Shown in pieces: positions 16,307-25,235 of a stretch of DNA of 35,684 nt; position 1 is the first letter of the stretch; each line of letters begins with the position of its first letter. This DNA is from Pseudomonas lactis (GTDB taxonomy: Bacteria; Pseudomonadota; Gammaproteobacteria; Pseudomonadales; Pseudomonadaceae). The translations under genes and the position numbers were made by a program. Below the pieces are notes generated by a model that made no database searches, was not told the origin of the DNA, and saw only the letters and a list, made by a program, of their open reading frames with translations. Location: positions 1-35,684 of the forward strand of contig NZ_JYLO01000024.1 in assembly GCF_001439845.1 (NCBI RefSeq), read 5' to 3'.

Positions 16307-16354
16307 AAAAAAAGCCCCTCCGGCCAGACTGATGCGCAATCTGGCGGGAAGGGC
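16307..16354 (-). terminator. Intrinsic terminator of the dpp operon
   Basis: On the minus strand GCCCTTCCCGCCAGA and TCTGGCCGGAGGGGC form a long GC-rich stem with an 11-base loop followed by seven T. It is the first strong terminator after the dppF stop at 16427. Confidence 0.9.
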
Positions 16355-16377
16355 GATGGAGCTCATTTAAACCGCTG

Positions 16378-16413
16378 CCCCTGTAGGAGCGAGCAAGCTC
16401 GCTCCTACAGGGG
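16378..16413. repeat. REP-type hairpin
   Basis: CCCCTGTAGGAGCGAGC and GCTCGCTCCTACAGGGG are a perfect 17-pair inverted repeat with a two-base centre. This GTAGGAGCGAGC subtype is widespread between Pseudomonas genes. It lies between the dppF stop and the terminator. Confidence 0.9.
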
Positions 16414-16426
16414 AGGTTGTGTTGCT

Positions 16427-17398
16427 TCAGGCCACGAATTGCTCCGCGTAGTGGCATGCCACCTGCCGGTTATCCAACGGACGCAACAGCGGCTCCTCAC
16501 TGCTGCAACGCGCCGTCGCATATGGGCAGCGCTTGTGGAACGCGCAGCCAGGCGGCGGGTTCAGTGGGTTGGGCAGTTCGCCGACGATCTTGATCTTCGG
16601 CTTGCTTGGGTCGGGGTGGATGGTCGGGGTGGCCGACAGCAGCGCCTGGGTGTAAGGGTGCAGCGGGCGTGCGTAGATGTCTTCCTTGGGGCCCACTTCA
16701 ACCGGGCGGCCGAGGTACATCACCATCACATCATCGGCAACGTGCTGCACCACCGCCAGGTTGTGGGAGATGAACACGTAGGCGGTGTTGAATTCCTGCT
16801 GCAAATCCATGAACAGGTTAAGCACCTGGGCCTGGATCGACACGTCCAACGCCGAGGTCGGTTCATCGGCCACCAGCACTTTGGGCTGCAGCATCATCGC
16901 CCGGGCCAACGCGATGCGCTGGCGCTGGCCGCCGGAGAACATGTGCGGGTAGCGCTGATAATGCTCAGGGCGCAGGCCCACTTGCTTCATCATCGCCTGC
17001 ACTTTCTCGCGGCGCTCAGCGGCCGACAGGTTGGTGTTGATCAGCAACGGCTCCGCCAGTTGATCGCCGACTTTCTGGCGTGGGTTCAACGAGGCATAGG
17101 GGCTCTGGAACACCATCTGCACGTCTTTGCGCAATTGCTTGCGCTGGGCCTTGTCGGCGCCGGCCACTTCTTGCCCGGCGATTTTCAACGAGCCCGACGA
17201 GGGCTCTTCAATCAGCGTGAGGGCACGGGCCAGGGTGGATTTGCCACAGCCCGACTCGCCCACCACGGCGAGGGTCTTGCCGGCTTCCAGCTCAAAAGAC
17301 ACGCCATTAAGGGCACGCACGGTGGCGTGGCCTTTGAACAGGCCACGGGACACTTCGTAGTGACGGGTGAGGTCGCGGGCGGTAAGTACGACGGCCAT
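16427..17398 (-). CDS. dppF: Dipeptide ABC transporter ATP-binding protein DppF
   Basis: The second ATPase of a dipeptide importer, 323 aa. Walker A is GESGCGKST (residues 47-55), the Q loop is FQSPYASLNPRQKVG, the signature is FSGGQRQRIALARAM, Walker B is VLVADEPTSALD and the switch is SHNLAVVQHV. The C-terminal oligopeptide-transporter domain carries the cysteine cluster PPPGCAFHKRCPYATARC, which can bind an iron-sulfur cluster in this family. The ATG overlaps the dppD stop by one base (TAATG), so the pair is translationally coupled. It is the last gene of the operon. Confidence 0.95.
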   Translation of the reverse strand: MAVVLTARDLTRHYEVSRGLFKGHATVRALNGVSFELEAGKTLAVVGESGCGKSTLARALTLIEEPSSGSLKIAGQEVAGADKAQRKQLRKDVQMVFQSPYASLNPRQKVGDQLAEPLLINTNLSAAERREKVQAMMKQVGLRPEHYQRYPHMFSGGQRQRIALARAMMLQPKVLVADEPTSALDVSIQAQVLNLFMDLQQEFNTAYVFISHNLAVVQHVADDVMVMYLGRPVEVGPKEDIYARPLHPYTQALLSATPTIHPDPSKPKIKIVGELPNPLNPPPGCAFHKRCPYATARCSSEEPLLRPLDNRQVACHYAEQFVA

Positions 17399-18366
17399 TA
17401 CGCCACCTCCTGGTTCAGCGGGTAGAAGCAGCGGGCAAGGCTGTTGCTTTTCGGGTCAAGGCCCGGCCGCTGGGCGCGGCAGGCGTCCTGCACATACGGG
17501 CAGCGCGGCGACAGCAGGCAACCCTGCGGACGGTCATAGCGGCCGGGTACGATGCCCGGCAGCGTGGCCAGGCGCGTAGCACCGAGGCTGTGCTCGGGAA
17601 TCGCCTTGAGCAGCGCTTCACTGTACGGGTGTGCCGGAATGTCGAACAGCTGCGGCACCTGGCCGACTTCCACGGCTTGGCCGGCGTACATTACGCACAC
17701 GCGCTGGGCGGTTTCAGCCACGACCGCGAGGTCGTGAGTGATCAGCACCAGGCCCATGTTCTGCTCTTTTTGCAGGGCCAGCAGCAGTTCCATGATCTGC
17801 GCCTGGATGGTCACGTCCAGCGCGGTGGTCGGTTCATCGGCGATCAGCAGTTTGGGCTCGCCGGCAATCGCCATGGCAATTGCCACGCGCTGGCTCATAC
17901 CGCCGGACAGTTGATGCGGGTAGGCATCCATACGGCTGGCAGCGCCTGGGATCTCGACCTTTTCCAGCAGCTCGATGGCGCGTTTGCGCGCTTGTTTGCC
18001 GGACATTTTCAGATGCAGGCGCAGCACTTCTTCGATCTGGAAACCCACGGTGTAGCTGGGGTTCAACGCGGTCATCGGGTCCTGGAATACCATCGCCAGG
18101 TCTTTGCCGACAATCTGGCGGCGCTGGCGGTTGCTCAACTTGAGCATGTCCTTGCCGTCGAAGTTCAGCGCATCGGCGGTGACGATGCCGGGATGCTCGA
18201 TCAGGCCCATCAGCGCCATCATGGTCACGGATTTACCCGAACCCGACTCGCCAACGATCGCCAGTACTTCGCCTTTGTCGACCGAAATGTCGAGGCCATC
18301 GACCACCGGCACGGCGGTCTTGTCGCCGAAGCGCACGTTGAGATTCTTGATTTCTAACAGTGACAT
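17398..18366 (-). CDS. dppD: Dipeptide ABC transporter ATP-binding protein DppD
   Basis: The first ATPase, 322 aa from ATG 18366, which follows GAGGAG by 5-6 bases; a longer frame to 18426 overlaps dppC and lacks a site. Walker A is GESGSGKS (residues 39-46), the Q loop is FQDPMTALNPSYTVG, the signature is LSGGMSQRVAIAMAI and Walker B is LLIADEPTTALD. The C-terminal cysteine motif CLLSPRCPYVQDAC is present. It forms the heterodimeric motor with DppF for the DppB-DppC channel. Confidence 0.95.
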   Translation of the reverse strand: MSLLEIKNLNVRFGDKTAVPVVDGLDISVDKGEVLAIVGESGSGKSVTMMALMGLIEHPGIVTADALNFDGKDMLKLSNRQRRQIVGKDLAMVFQDPMTALNPSYTVGFQIEEVLRLHLKMSGKQARKRAIELLEKVEIPGAASRMDAYPHQLSGGMSQRVAIAMAIAGEPKLLIADEPTTALDVTIQAQIMELLLALQKEQNMGLVLITHDLAVVAETAQRVCVMYAGQAVEVGQVPQLFDIPAHPYSEALLKAIPEHSLGATRLATLPGIVPGRYDRPQGCLLSPRCPYVQDACRAQRPGLDPKSNSLARCFYPLNQEVA

Positions 18367-18376
18367 GGGAATCTCC

Positions 18377-19294
18377 TCAGGCGGCGTTCTTGAGTTTCGG
18401 GTCCAGCGCATCGCGCAGGCCGTCACCCATCAAGTTGATTGCCAGCACGCTGAGCAAAATGGTCAAGCCAGGCAGGCTCACGACCCACCAGGCGCGTTCG
18501 ATGTAGTCACGGGCCGAAGCCAGCATGGTGCCCCACTCAGGGGTTGGCGGTTGTACGCCAAGGCCGAGGAAGCCCAGGGCCGCGGCATCGAGAATCGCCG
18601 AGGAAAAGCTCAAGGTCGCCTGTACGATCAGCGGTGCCATGCAGTTAGGCAGCACGGTGATGAACATCAGGCGTGGCAGGCCGGCGCCAGCGAGGCGGGC
18701 GGCAGTTACGTAGTCGCGGTTAAGTTCGCCCATTACTGCGGCGCGGGTCAGACGCACGTAGGACGGCAGCGACACGATGGCGATGGCGATCACGGTGTTG
18801 ATCAGGCCAGGGCCGAGGATGGCGACAATCGCCACGGCCAGCAGCAGCGACGGCAGGGCCAGCATGATGTCCATCAGGCGCATGATGGTCGGGCCCAGCA
18901 AGCGCGGGAAGAACCCGGCGAACAGGCCCAGCAGGATGCCCGGGATCAGCGACATCACCACCGACGACAAGCCGATCAGCAACGACAGGCGCGAGCCCTG
19001 GATCAGGCGCGAGAGCAAGTCACGGCCCAGTTCGTCGGTGCCCAGCAGGAACTGCATCTGCCCGCCTTCCAGCCACGCCGGCGGCGTCAGCAGGAAGTCG
19101 CGGTATTGCTCGCTGGGGTTATGCGGGGCAACCCACGGGGCGAAGATCGCGCAGAACACGATCAGCAACATGAACAGCAGGCCGGCAACCGCGCCTTTGT
19201 TCTTGGAGAAGGCTTGCCAGAATTCTTTGTACGGAGACGGGTACAGCAGGCTCTGATCGACTGCTGACACTTGAGTAGGTGTGGTCATGGTCAT
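18377..19294 (-). CDS. dppC: Dipeptide ABC transporter permease DppC
   Basis: An inner-membrane permease of 305 aa with an N-terminal helix (AVAGLLFMLLIVFCAIFAPW) and five more hydrophobic segments. The family motif GTDELGRDLLSRLIQGSRLS follows the first periplasmic loop, and the ATPase-contact motif lies around YVTAARLAGAGLPRLMFITV. The start could be the first or third codon (MTMTTPT); the difference is two residues. It begins 4 bases after the dppB stop and ends 10 bases before dppD. Confidence 0.95.
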   Translation of the reverse strand: MTMTTPTQVSAVDQSLLYPSPYKEFWQAFSKNKGAVAGLLFMLLIVFCAIFAPWVAPHNPSEQYRDFLLTPPAWLEGGQMQFLLGTDELGRDLLSRLIQGSRLSLLIGLSSVVMSLIPGILLGLFAGFFPRLLGPTIMRLMDIMLALPSLLLAVAIVAILGPGLINTVIAIAIVSLPSYVRLTRAAVMGELNRDYVTAARLAGAGLPRLMFITVLPNCMAPLIVQATLSFSSAILDAAALGFLGLGVQPPTPEWGTMLASARDYIERAWWVVSLPGLTILLSVLAINLMGDGLRDALDPKLKNAA

Positions 19295-19298
19295 GATC

Positions 19299-20309
19299 TC
19301 AGCGCTGGTGACGGATGCGTGGGTTGGCGAAGCCGTAGAGGATATCCACCACGAAGTTCACCAGAATCACCAGGCAGGCGATCAGCAGAATGCCGTTTTG
19401 CACCACCGGGTAGTCCCGGGCGCCAATGGCTTCGATCAGCCATTTGCCGATGCCGGGCCACGAGAAGATGGTTTCGGTCAGTACCGCACCGGCCAGTAGC
19501 GTGCCGACTTGCAGGCCGACCACGGTGAGCACCGGGATCAGCGCGTTGCGCAGGCCGTGCACGAACACCACGCGAGCCGGCGACAGGCCCTTGGCCTTGG
19601 CGGTGCGGATGTAGTCCTCACGCAGCACTTCGAGCATCGACGAACGGGTCATGCGCGCGATCACCGCCAGCGGGATGGTGCCGAGCACGATGGCCGGCAG
19701 GATCAGGTGGTGCAACGCATCCCAGAACGCGTCCGGCTCGTCGGCCAGCAAGGTGTCGATCAGCATGAAACCGGTGCGCGGCTCGATGTCATAGAGCAGG
19801 TCGATACGCCCGGAAACCGGGGTCCAGCCCAGGCTCACCGAGAAGAACATGATCAGGATCAGGCCCCACCAGAAGATCGGCATCGAGTACCCCGCCAGGG
19901 AGATGCCCATCACCCCATGGTCGAACAGGGATCCTCGCTTGAGTGCCGCGATCACCCCGGCCAACAGGCCCAGGATACCGGCGAACAACAGCGCGGCCAT
20001 GGACAGTTCCAGGGTCGCGGGGAAGAGGGCGGTGAACTCGGTCCACACGCTGGTGCGCGTGCGCAGCGATTCGCCAAGGTCGCCCTGGGCGAGCTTGCCG
20101 ACATAGTCCAGGTATTGCGCATACAGCGGCTTGTTAAGGCCAAGGCGCTCCATTGCCTGTGCGTGCATTTCGGGGTCAACCCGTCGCTCGCCCATCATGA
20201 CTTCTACGGGGTCGCCTGGAATCATGCGAATCAACGCAAAGGTCAGCAACGTGATGCCGAAGAACGTGGGGATCAATAACCCCAGTCGGCGGGCAATAAA
20301 ACTAAACAT
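19299..20309 (-). CDS. dppB: Dipeptide ABC transporter permease DppB
   Basis: An inner-membrane permease of 336 aa. ATG 20309 (MFSFIARRLGLLIPTFFGIT) is the family's usual start; an in-frame extension to 20351 has no membrane or signal function. Six hydrophobic segments are seen, with the ALIRMIPGDPVEVMMGERR loop after the first helix and the EAA-type contact motif in DYIRTAKAKGLSPARVVFVH. It pairs with DppC. It is 76 bases downstream of the binding-protein gene dppA4, with a hairpin in the gap. Confidence 0.95.
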   Translation of the reverse strand: MFSFIARRLGLLIPTFFGITLLTFALIRMIPGDPVEVMMGERRVDPEMHAQAMERLGLNKPLYAQYLDYVGKLAQGDLGESLRTRTSVWTEFTALFPATLELSMAALLFAGILGLLAGVIAALKRGSLFDHGVMGISLAGYSMPIFWWGLILIMFFSVSLGWTPVSGRIDLLYDIEPRTGFMLIDTLLADEPDAFWDALHHLILPAIVLGTIPLAVIARMTRSSMLEVLREDYIRTAKAKGLSPARVVFVHGLRNALIPVLTVVGLQVGTLLAGAVLTETIFSWPGIGKWLIEAIGARDYPVVQNGILLIACLVILVNFVVDILYGFANPRIRHQR

Positions 20310-20346
20310 CTTGGTGTGTACCTCAATCAGCCGGTTAGGCAGGTCC

Positions 20347-20370
20347 GGCACCGTCAGTGTCGACGATGCC
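20347..20370 (-). other. Intercistronic hairpin between dppA4 and dppB
   Basis: GGCACCGTC and GACGATGCC form a nine-pair stem (one wobble pair on the RNA) with a six-base loop, without a T-run. Such structures after a binding-protein gene usually protect its mRNA or thin out transcription, so that the binding protein is made in excess over the membrane parts. Confidence 0.55.
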
Positions 20371-20385
20371 GAGCGTTTTTCTTAT

Positions 20386-21984
20386 TTACTTCACCTGGGT
20401 GGTGGCGAAGTTATTGGTGGTCAGAGGGCTTTGGGTATAACCCTCGACGTTCTTGCGCATGGCGGTAAACATTTTCGGGTAAGCCATGGGAATCCACGGT
20501 TGGTCCTTCTCGAATACGGCCAAAGCTTGTTCATAGAGTGCGGCGCGTTCGGCGGGTTCAGCGTCGGCGCGGGCCTTGTCGATCAAGTCTTGAAACTCTT
20601 TGTTACACCAGCGGGCGTAGTTTTCGCCGTTTTTCGCTGCATCGCAACTCAGGTTTGGGGTGAGGAAGTTGTCCGGGTCGCCGTTATCCCCGGCCCAGCC
20701 GGCAGAAACCATGTCGTGCTCGCCGGCTTTGGCACGCTTGAGCATTTCGCCCCATTCCATGACCTTGATATTGACCTTCAGGCCGATCTGGGCCAGATCC
20801 GCCTGCATGCGCTGGGCGCCGAGCATCGGGTTAGGGTTGGTCGGGCCGCCGCCGTTGCGGGTGAACAGGGTGAACTCGGTGCCTTCCGGTACGCCGGCTT
20901 CCTTGAGCAGAGCGCGGGCTTTGTCCAGGTCGCGAACAGGGTTTTTCAGCTTGTCACTGAAGCCCAGCAGGGTCGGCGGGTACGGGCCGGTGGCATCGAC
21001 GGCGTTGCCTTTGCCGTACAGCGATTCGTTGTAGCCCTTTTTATCGAAGGCAATATTGATCGCGTGACGTACTCGCGCATCGCTCATGTACTTGTGGGTG
21101 GTATTCATGGCGGTGTAGCTGGTGGTCATCGCCGCCAGTTCCGCCACTTTCAGGTTGGGATCAGCCTTGGCGCTGGGTACATCATCGGGCTTGGGATACA
21201 GCGCGATCTGGCATTCGTTGGCCTTGAGCTTTTGCAGGCGCACATTGCTGTCGGTGGTGATTGCCAGAATAAGGGGATCGGCCGGCGGCTTGCCACGGAA
21301 GTACTCCGGGTTGGCCTTGAAGCGCACTTGGGCGTCTTTGGCGTAGCGGTTGAAGATGAACGGCCCGGTGCCGATCGGCTTGGCGTTCAGGTCATCGGTC
21401 TTGCCGGACTTGAGCAATTGGTCGGCATATTCGGCGGAGTGAATTGAGGAAAACGCCATGGCCAGGTCGGCCAGGAAGGGGGCTTCAGGACGGGTCAGGG
21501 TAAACACGACGGTGTGGTCGTCGGTCTTCTCTACGCTCTTGAGCAGTTCTTTAAAGCCCATGCTTTCGAAATACGGGTAACCCACAGCTGACTTTTTATG
21601 CCAAGGGTGATTCGGGTCCAGCTGGCGCTGGAAGCTCCAAAGCACATCATCGGCGTTCAAGTTGCGCGTGGGTTTGAAATAGTCGGTGGTGTGGAACTTG
21701 ATGTCGTCACGTAGGTGGAAGGTGTAGGTCAGGCCATCGGCGCTGATTTCCGGCAGGTCTTTGGCCAGGGCGGGCACCACTTCTGTGGTGCCGGGCTTGA
21801 AGTCCACCAGGCGGTTGAACATGGTTTCAGCGGCGGCGTCAGCGGTCACGGCAGTGGTGTACAGGACCGGGTCGAAACCTTCCGGGCTGGCTTCGGTGCA
21901 GACCACCAGCGGTTTGGCCGAAACGCCGATCGCCACGCTCAACAGCGCAGCGGCCATGGCGGCTTGTAGTGGGAGCATTTTCAT
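20386..21984 (-). CDS. dppA4: Peptide-binding protein, SBP family 5 (DppA-like, next to dppBCDF)
   Basis: A 532-aa periplasmic binding protein for di- or oligopeptides. A signal peptide ends at VSA (residue 23); there is no lipobox. The family-5 opening is LVVCTEASPEGFDPVLYTTA, and the central ADGLTYTFHLRDDIKFHTT is conserved. It differs clearly from the three binding proteins upstream (for example YTTAVTADAAAETMFN and RNGGGPTNPNP in place of their shared blocks), so it may prefer other peptides. It lies 80 bases downstream of the porin gene and heads dppBCDF. P. aeruginosa has dppA4 (PA4502) at this position. Confidence 0.9.
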   Translation of the reverse strand: MKMLPLQAAMAAALLSVAIGVSAKPLVVCTEASPEGFDPVLYTTAVTADAAAETMFNRLVDFKPGTTEVVPALAKDLPEISADGLTYTFHLRDDIKFHTTDYFKPTRNLNADDVLWSFQRQLDPNHPWHKKSAVGYPYFESMGFKELLKSVEKTDDHTVVFTLTRPEAPFLADLAMAFSSIHSAEYADQLLKSGKTDDLNAKPIGTGPFIFNRYAKDAQVRFKANPEYFRGKPPADPLILAITTDSNVRLQKLKANECQIALYPKPDDVPSAKADPNLKVAELAAMTTSYTAMNTTHKYMSDARVRHAINIAFDKKGYNESLYGKGNAVDATGPYPPTLLGFSDKLKNPVRDLDKARALLKEAGVPEGTEFTLFTRNGGGPTNPNPMLGAQRMQADLAQIGLKVNIKVMEWGEMLKRAKAGEHDMVSAGWAGDNGDPDNFLTPNLSCDAAKNGENYARWCNKEFQDLIDKARADAEPAERAALYEQALAVFEKDQPWIPMAYPKMFTAMRKNVEGYTQSPLTTNNFATTQVK

Positions 21985-22021
21985 TCAGAGCCCTCTGCAA
22001 TCGATGGAGCCAGAAAAGCGT

Positions 22022-22052
22022 AGGCGGCGGGCTCGTCCTGAGCTCGCCGCCT
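22022..22052 (-). other. Intercistronic hairpin between porin gene and dppA4
   Basis: AGGCGGCG and CGCCGCCT pair perfectly, extended by GCTC/GAGC around a short loop. No T-run follows on the minus strand, so it is more likely an mRNA-stabilising or partial-termination structure than a full terminator. Confidence 0.6.
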
Positions 22053-22064
22053 GCCTGGCACTAA

Positions 22065-23459
22065 TTAAAGGATGTTGAACGGGATGGTGGTAACCAGACG
22101 GAACTCTTTGATGCTGCCGTCGGACTGGAACTCGCTGCCACGGTGCTCAACATAGGTTGCGCGCACGGTGGTGGCTTTGAGTGGGCCGCTCTGCAGCGCG
22201 TAAGAGGCGCCTACACCGTATTCCTGGTGCTTCTCGCCGTCCTGGGACTGGATGCCGTCGTAGGCAAACTTGGCCCGGCCGTTGTTGCCGGTGTAGTGGG
22301 TGCCGTCGATGCCCCAGCCGCGTGCCGAGTAGGCGTTGAACTTCAGGCCAGGTACGCCGTATTCAGCCATATTGATGGCATAGGCGATCTGGAAGGATTT
22401 CTCGTTCGGGCCGTTGAAGTCAGACGTCAGGGAGTTGGCCAGGTAGATACCGTTGGTTTCGTGCAGGTAGTCGAAGTACTCGTTACCGTTCACTTGTTGG
22501 TAGCCGAAGGTCAGGCTGTGTGCCTGGTGAGTCAGGCCCAGGGAGAGGGAGAAGGTATCGTTGTCGATTTCCCCCATCTCTTTTTTGCCTTCATCGACAG
22601 TCTTGTAGTAGTTGAAGCCGGTGGTCAGGCCCAACTGCTGCGCGTCGCCCAGCTCGTGGGTGGCGCCGAAGTAGTACTGGTTCCAGAAGTCCTTCACGTT
22701 AGCGGCGAAGAAGCTGGTCTTCAGGCTTTTCAGCGGCTGGTAGTTCACACCCAGGGTCGACACTTTGTCGGTTTCTGCGCCATTACCGTATTCGCTACGG
22801 AATTTCGACAGGCTCTGCTCGCTACGTGGCGAAACGCGGTCGAACACGCCGCCCTGGAACGACAGGTTGCTGAACTCTTCGCTGTTGAAGCTCACACCCT
22901 GGAAGCTGGAAGGCAGGGCACGGTTGCCGATGGTGTCGACGATGCCGCTGCTGAAGTTCTGGCGACCGGCGGTCAGTGTGGTGTTGGACACACGGAATTG
23001 CACGTTGGCCAGGCCCAGTTTGCTCCACTGGTCGACGGCGTCGCCGTTGGAGTCGGCCAGGGTACGGTTGGAGCCGCCTTTGATATCACGCTTGCTGCGG
23101 TCCAGCACCAGGGCGTTGTACACCGCCACTTCAGTCTTGACCCCAACGGTGCCCTGGGTGAAACCCGAGCTGGCGTTGAGGATGGTGCCTTGCACCCAGT
23201 TGGTACGGTTGCGATCGGTCAGGGTCTGGCCGTGTTTCTGGTACGAGAAGGTGCCCCCACGGTATTTGCTTTCATGGGAGTACCAGTTACGCGTGGTACC
23301 GCCCAGGCTGAAATCTTCGATAAAGCCTTTGGCCTCGCTTTGGGCGCTGGTGCCGGCCAGGGTGGTAGGAACGAAGTCCTGGCTTTGCGTTTCAGCGTAG
23401 GCGGTGGCCGTGATGCTGCTGATGGCCAAGGCCAGAAGCGCTTTGCTGCTCAGTTTCAT
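22065..23459 (-). CDS. opdP: OprD-family outer-membrane porin (peptide-specific, OpdP/OpdD-like)
   Basis: A 464-aa porin of the OprD family, which forms 18-stranded channels for small nutrients. A signal peptide ends at AYA (residue 22). Family features include the N-terminal FIEDFSLGGTTRNWYSHESK, the LGLANVQFRVSNTTLTAGRQ segment, and the C-terminal FRLVTTIPFNIL ending. An AAAGGAG site precedes ATG 23459. Its place between peptide-binding protein genes, as opdD (PA4501) in P. aeruginosa, suggests passage of dipeptides; OpdP in other species carries glycine-glutamate. The exact paralogue name is uncertain. Confidence 0.9.
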   Translation of the reverse strand: MKLSSKALLALAISSITATAYAETQSQDFVPTTLAGTSAQSEAKGFIEDFSLGGTTRNWYSHESKYRGGTFSYQKHGQTLTDRNRTNWVQGTILNASSGFTQGTVGVKTEVAVYNALVLDRSKRDIKGGSNRTLADSNGDAVDQWSKLGLANVQFRVSNTTLTAGRQNFSSGIVDTIGNRALPSSFQGVSFNSEEFSNLSFQGGVFDRVSPRSEQSLSKFRSEYGNGAETDKVSTLGVNYQPLKSLKTSFFAANVKDFWNQYYFGATHELGDAQQLGLTTGFNYYKTVDEGKKEMGEIDNDTFSLSLGLTHQAHSLTFGYQQVNGNEYFDYLHETNGIYLANSLTSDFNGPNEKSFQIAYAINMAEYGVPGLKFNAYSARGWGIDGTHYTGNNGRAKFAYDGIQSQDGEKHQEYGVGASYALQSGPLKATTVRATYVEHRGSEFQSDGSIKEFRLVTTIPFNIL

Positions 23460-23541
23460 GGGTGAAGCTCCTTTGGTTCTCTTTTTTAATGCCGGTCTTT
23501 TTGGGTGATCCGGCTATTGGGTGTGGAACTCGTTCAAGCTA

Positions 23542-23554
23542 TTGCAAACGTTTG
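23542..23554. promoter_or_regulatory. Palindrome upstream of the porin gene
   Basis: TTGCAAACGTTTG contains the perfect palindrome CAAACGTTTG, about 85 bases before the porin start. Its minus-strand CGTTTGCAA half recurs before dppA3 (25465-25473) and, with changes, before dppA2 (27275-27283). A common regulator site is possible but unproven. Confidence 0.3.
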
Positions 23555-23591
23555 GCGTAGGAAATTTCCCAACAAAAGCCTGCACGTTTGC

Positions 23592-23614
23592 CGGGGAGCC
23601 GATTTCGCTCCCCG
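23592..23614 (-). terminator. Hairpin after dppA3
   Basis: CGGGGAGC and GCTCCCCG pair perfectly around a short loop 17 bases past the dppA3 stop. Few T follow on the minus strand, so termination may be partial. Confidence 0.55.
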
Positions 23615-23630
23615 CCATCCGGTTATTGTC

Positions 23631-25235
23631 TTATGGGTTGATGCTGACGCCCGAGAACACGTTGCGGCCGAAGGGGCTTACCTTGAAGCCTTCGACTTTG
23701 GCGCTTAACGGCTGGTTGACCGTCGAGTGGGCGATAGGCGTGATCGGCACCTGCTGCTTGAGCAGTTGCTGCGCCTGTTTGTACAGAACAGTCCTTTGTT
23801 CGCGGTCGGTCACGACCTTGGCTTGCTTGATCAGCTTGTCGTACGCCGGGTCGCACCACATGGAGTAGTTGTTCCCGCCGATGGCGTCGCAGCTGTAGAG
23901 GGTGCCGAGCCAGTTGTCCGGGTCACCATTGTCGCCGGTCCAGCCGATCAGGCTGACATCGTGCTCACCGTTCTTGGTGCGTTTGATGTACTCGCCCCAC
24001 TCATAGCTGACGATCTTGACCTTGAGGCCGATCTTGGCCCAGTCGTTCTGCAGCATCTCGGCCATCAGCTTGGCGTTGGGGTTGTACGGGCGCTGTACCG
24101 GCATGGCCCACAAGGTGATCTCGGTGCCTTCCTTGACGCCGGCGGCCTTGAGCAACTCCTTGGCTTTTTCCGGGTTGTAGGCGGCATCCTTGATGCTGTC
24201 GTCGTAAGACCACTGCGTCGGCGGCATGGCGTTGACCGCCAGTTGCCCGGCGCCCTGGTACACAGCATTGAGGATGCTCTGCTTGTTCACCGCCATGTCC
24301 AGCGCCTGGCGTACTTCCAACTGATCGAACGGCTTGTGGCGCACGTTGTAGGAGATATAGCCGAGGTTAAAGCCCGGCTTGGTCAGCAGTTGCAGGTTCG
24401 GGTCGGCCTTGAGGGCTTCGACATCGGCGGGGCGTGGATGCAGGGTGACCTGGCATTCGCCGGCCTTAAGTTTTTGCACGCGCACCGACGCGTCGGTGTT
24501 GATGGCGAAGATCAACTGGTCCAGCTTGACGCGGCTCGGGTCCCAGTACTGTTTGTTGCCCACGTAGCGAATCTGCGAGTCTTTCTGGTAACGCTGGAAC
24601 ACGAACGGGCCGGTGCCGATCGGCTTCTGGTTGATGTCGCTGGGCCGGCCTTGCTTGAGCAGCTGCTCGGCGTATTCGGCCGAAAGGATTGCGGCAAAGC
24701 TCATGGCGATGTTCTGCACGAACGCGGCGTCGACCGTGTTCAGGGTCATCACCACGGTGTAGGGGCCTGTTTTCTCGACCTTGGCGATGTTCTTGTTCAG
24801 GCTCATCCCGTTGAAGTACGGAAACTCGGTGGGGTAGGCCTTACGGAACGGGTGCTCGGGGTCAAGCATGCGGTTGAAGGTGAACAGCACGTCGTCGGCG
24901 TTGAAGTCCCGCGTCGGCTTGAATTCCTTGTTGCTGTGGAACTTCACCCCTTCACGCAGGTGGAAGGTGTAGGTCAGGCCATCTGGGGAAATATCCCACT
25001 TGGTTGCCAGCCCAGGGACGACGTCGGTGGCGCCTTTTTCGAACTCCACCAAACGGTTATACAAAGGCTCCGCCGCATCGTTGTCGGTGGCGGTGGTGTA
25101 TTGCGCAGTGTCAAACCCTGCCGGGCTGCCTTCGGAGCAGAACACCAGGCTCTTCTTCTCGGCGGCTTGGCCCATCGTGGCCACGGCCAGCAGGCTGGTG
25201 GCAAACAGAGCGGATACAACGGTGGTATGGCGCAT
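23631..25235 (-). CDS. dppA3: Peptide-binding protein, SBP family 5 (DppA paralogue)
   Basis: A 534-aa periplasmic peptide-binding protein. The signal peptide ends near GQA (residues 1-24) and the mature chain opens SLVFCSEGSPAGFDTAQYTT. The block PDGLTYTFHLREGVKFHSNK and the lobe-hinge block TLWAMPVQRPYNPNAKLMAE are nearly the same in the next binding protein upstream, so these two are recent paralogues. WTGDNGDPDNWLG near the C-terminus holds conserved ligand-pocket residues. The start at 25235 follows GGGGAAC. It lies before the porin gene with its own upstream region of 306 bases, and should feed dppBCDF in trans or by read-through. Confidence 0.92.
   Translation of the reverse strand: MRHTTVVSALFATSLLAVATMGQAAEKKSLVFCSEGSPAGFDTAQYTTATDNDAAEPLYNRLVEFEKGATDVVPGLATKWDISPDGLTYTFHLREGVKFHSNKEFKPTRDFNADDVLFTFNRMLDPEHPFRKAYPTEFPYFNGMSLNKNIAKVEKTGPYTVVMTLNTVDAAFVQNIAMSFAAILSAEYAEQLLKQGRPSDINQKPIGTGPFVFQRYQKDSQIRYVGNKQYWDPSRVKLDQLIFAINTDASVRVQKLKAGECQVTLHPRPADVEALKADPNLQLLTKPGFNLGYISYNVRHKPFDQLEVRQALDMAVNKQSILNAVYQGAGQLAVNAMPPTQWSYDDSIKDAAYNPEKAKELLKAAGVKEGTEITLWAMPVQRPYNPNAKLMAEMLQNDWAKIGLKVKIVSYEWGEYIKRTKNGEHDVSLIGWTGDNGDPDNWLGTLYSCDAIGGNNYSMWCDPAYDKLIKQAKVVTDREQRTVLYKQAQQLLKQQVPITPIAHSTVNQPLSAKVEGFKVSPFGRNVFSGVSINP

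Noticed and set aside
7820..16413. Repeated inverted sequences as a CRISPR array
   Set aside because: They are isolated REP hairpins of different subtypes between genes, without regular spacers or cas genes.
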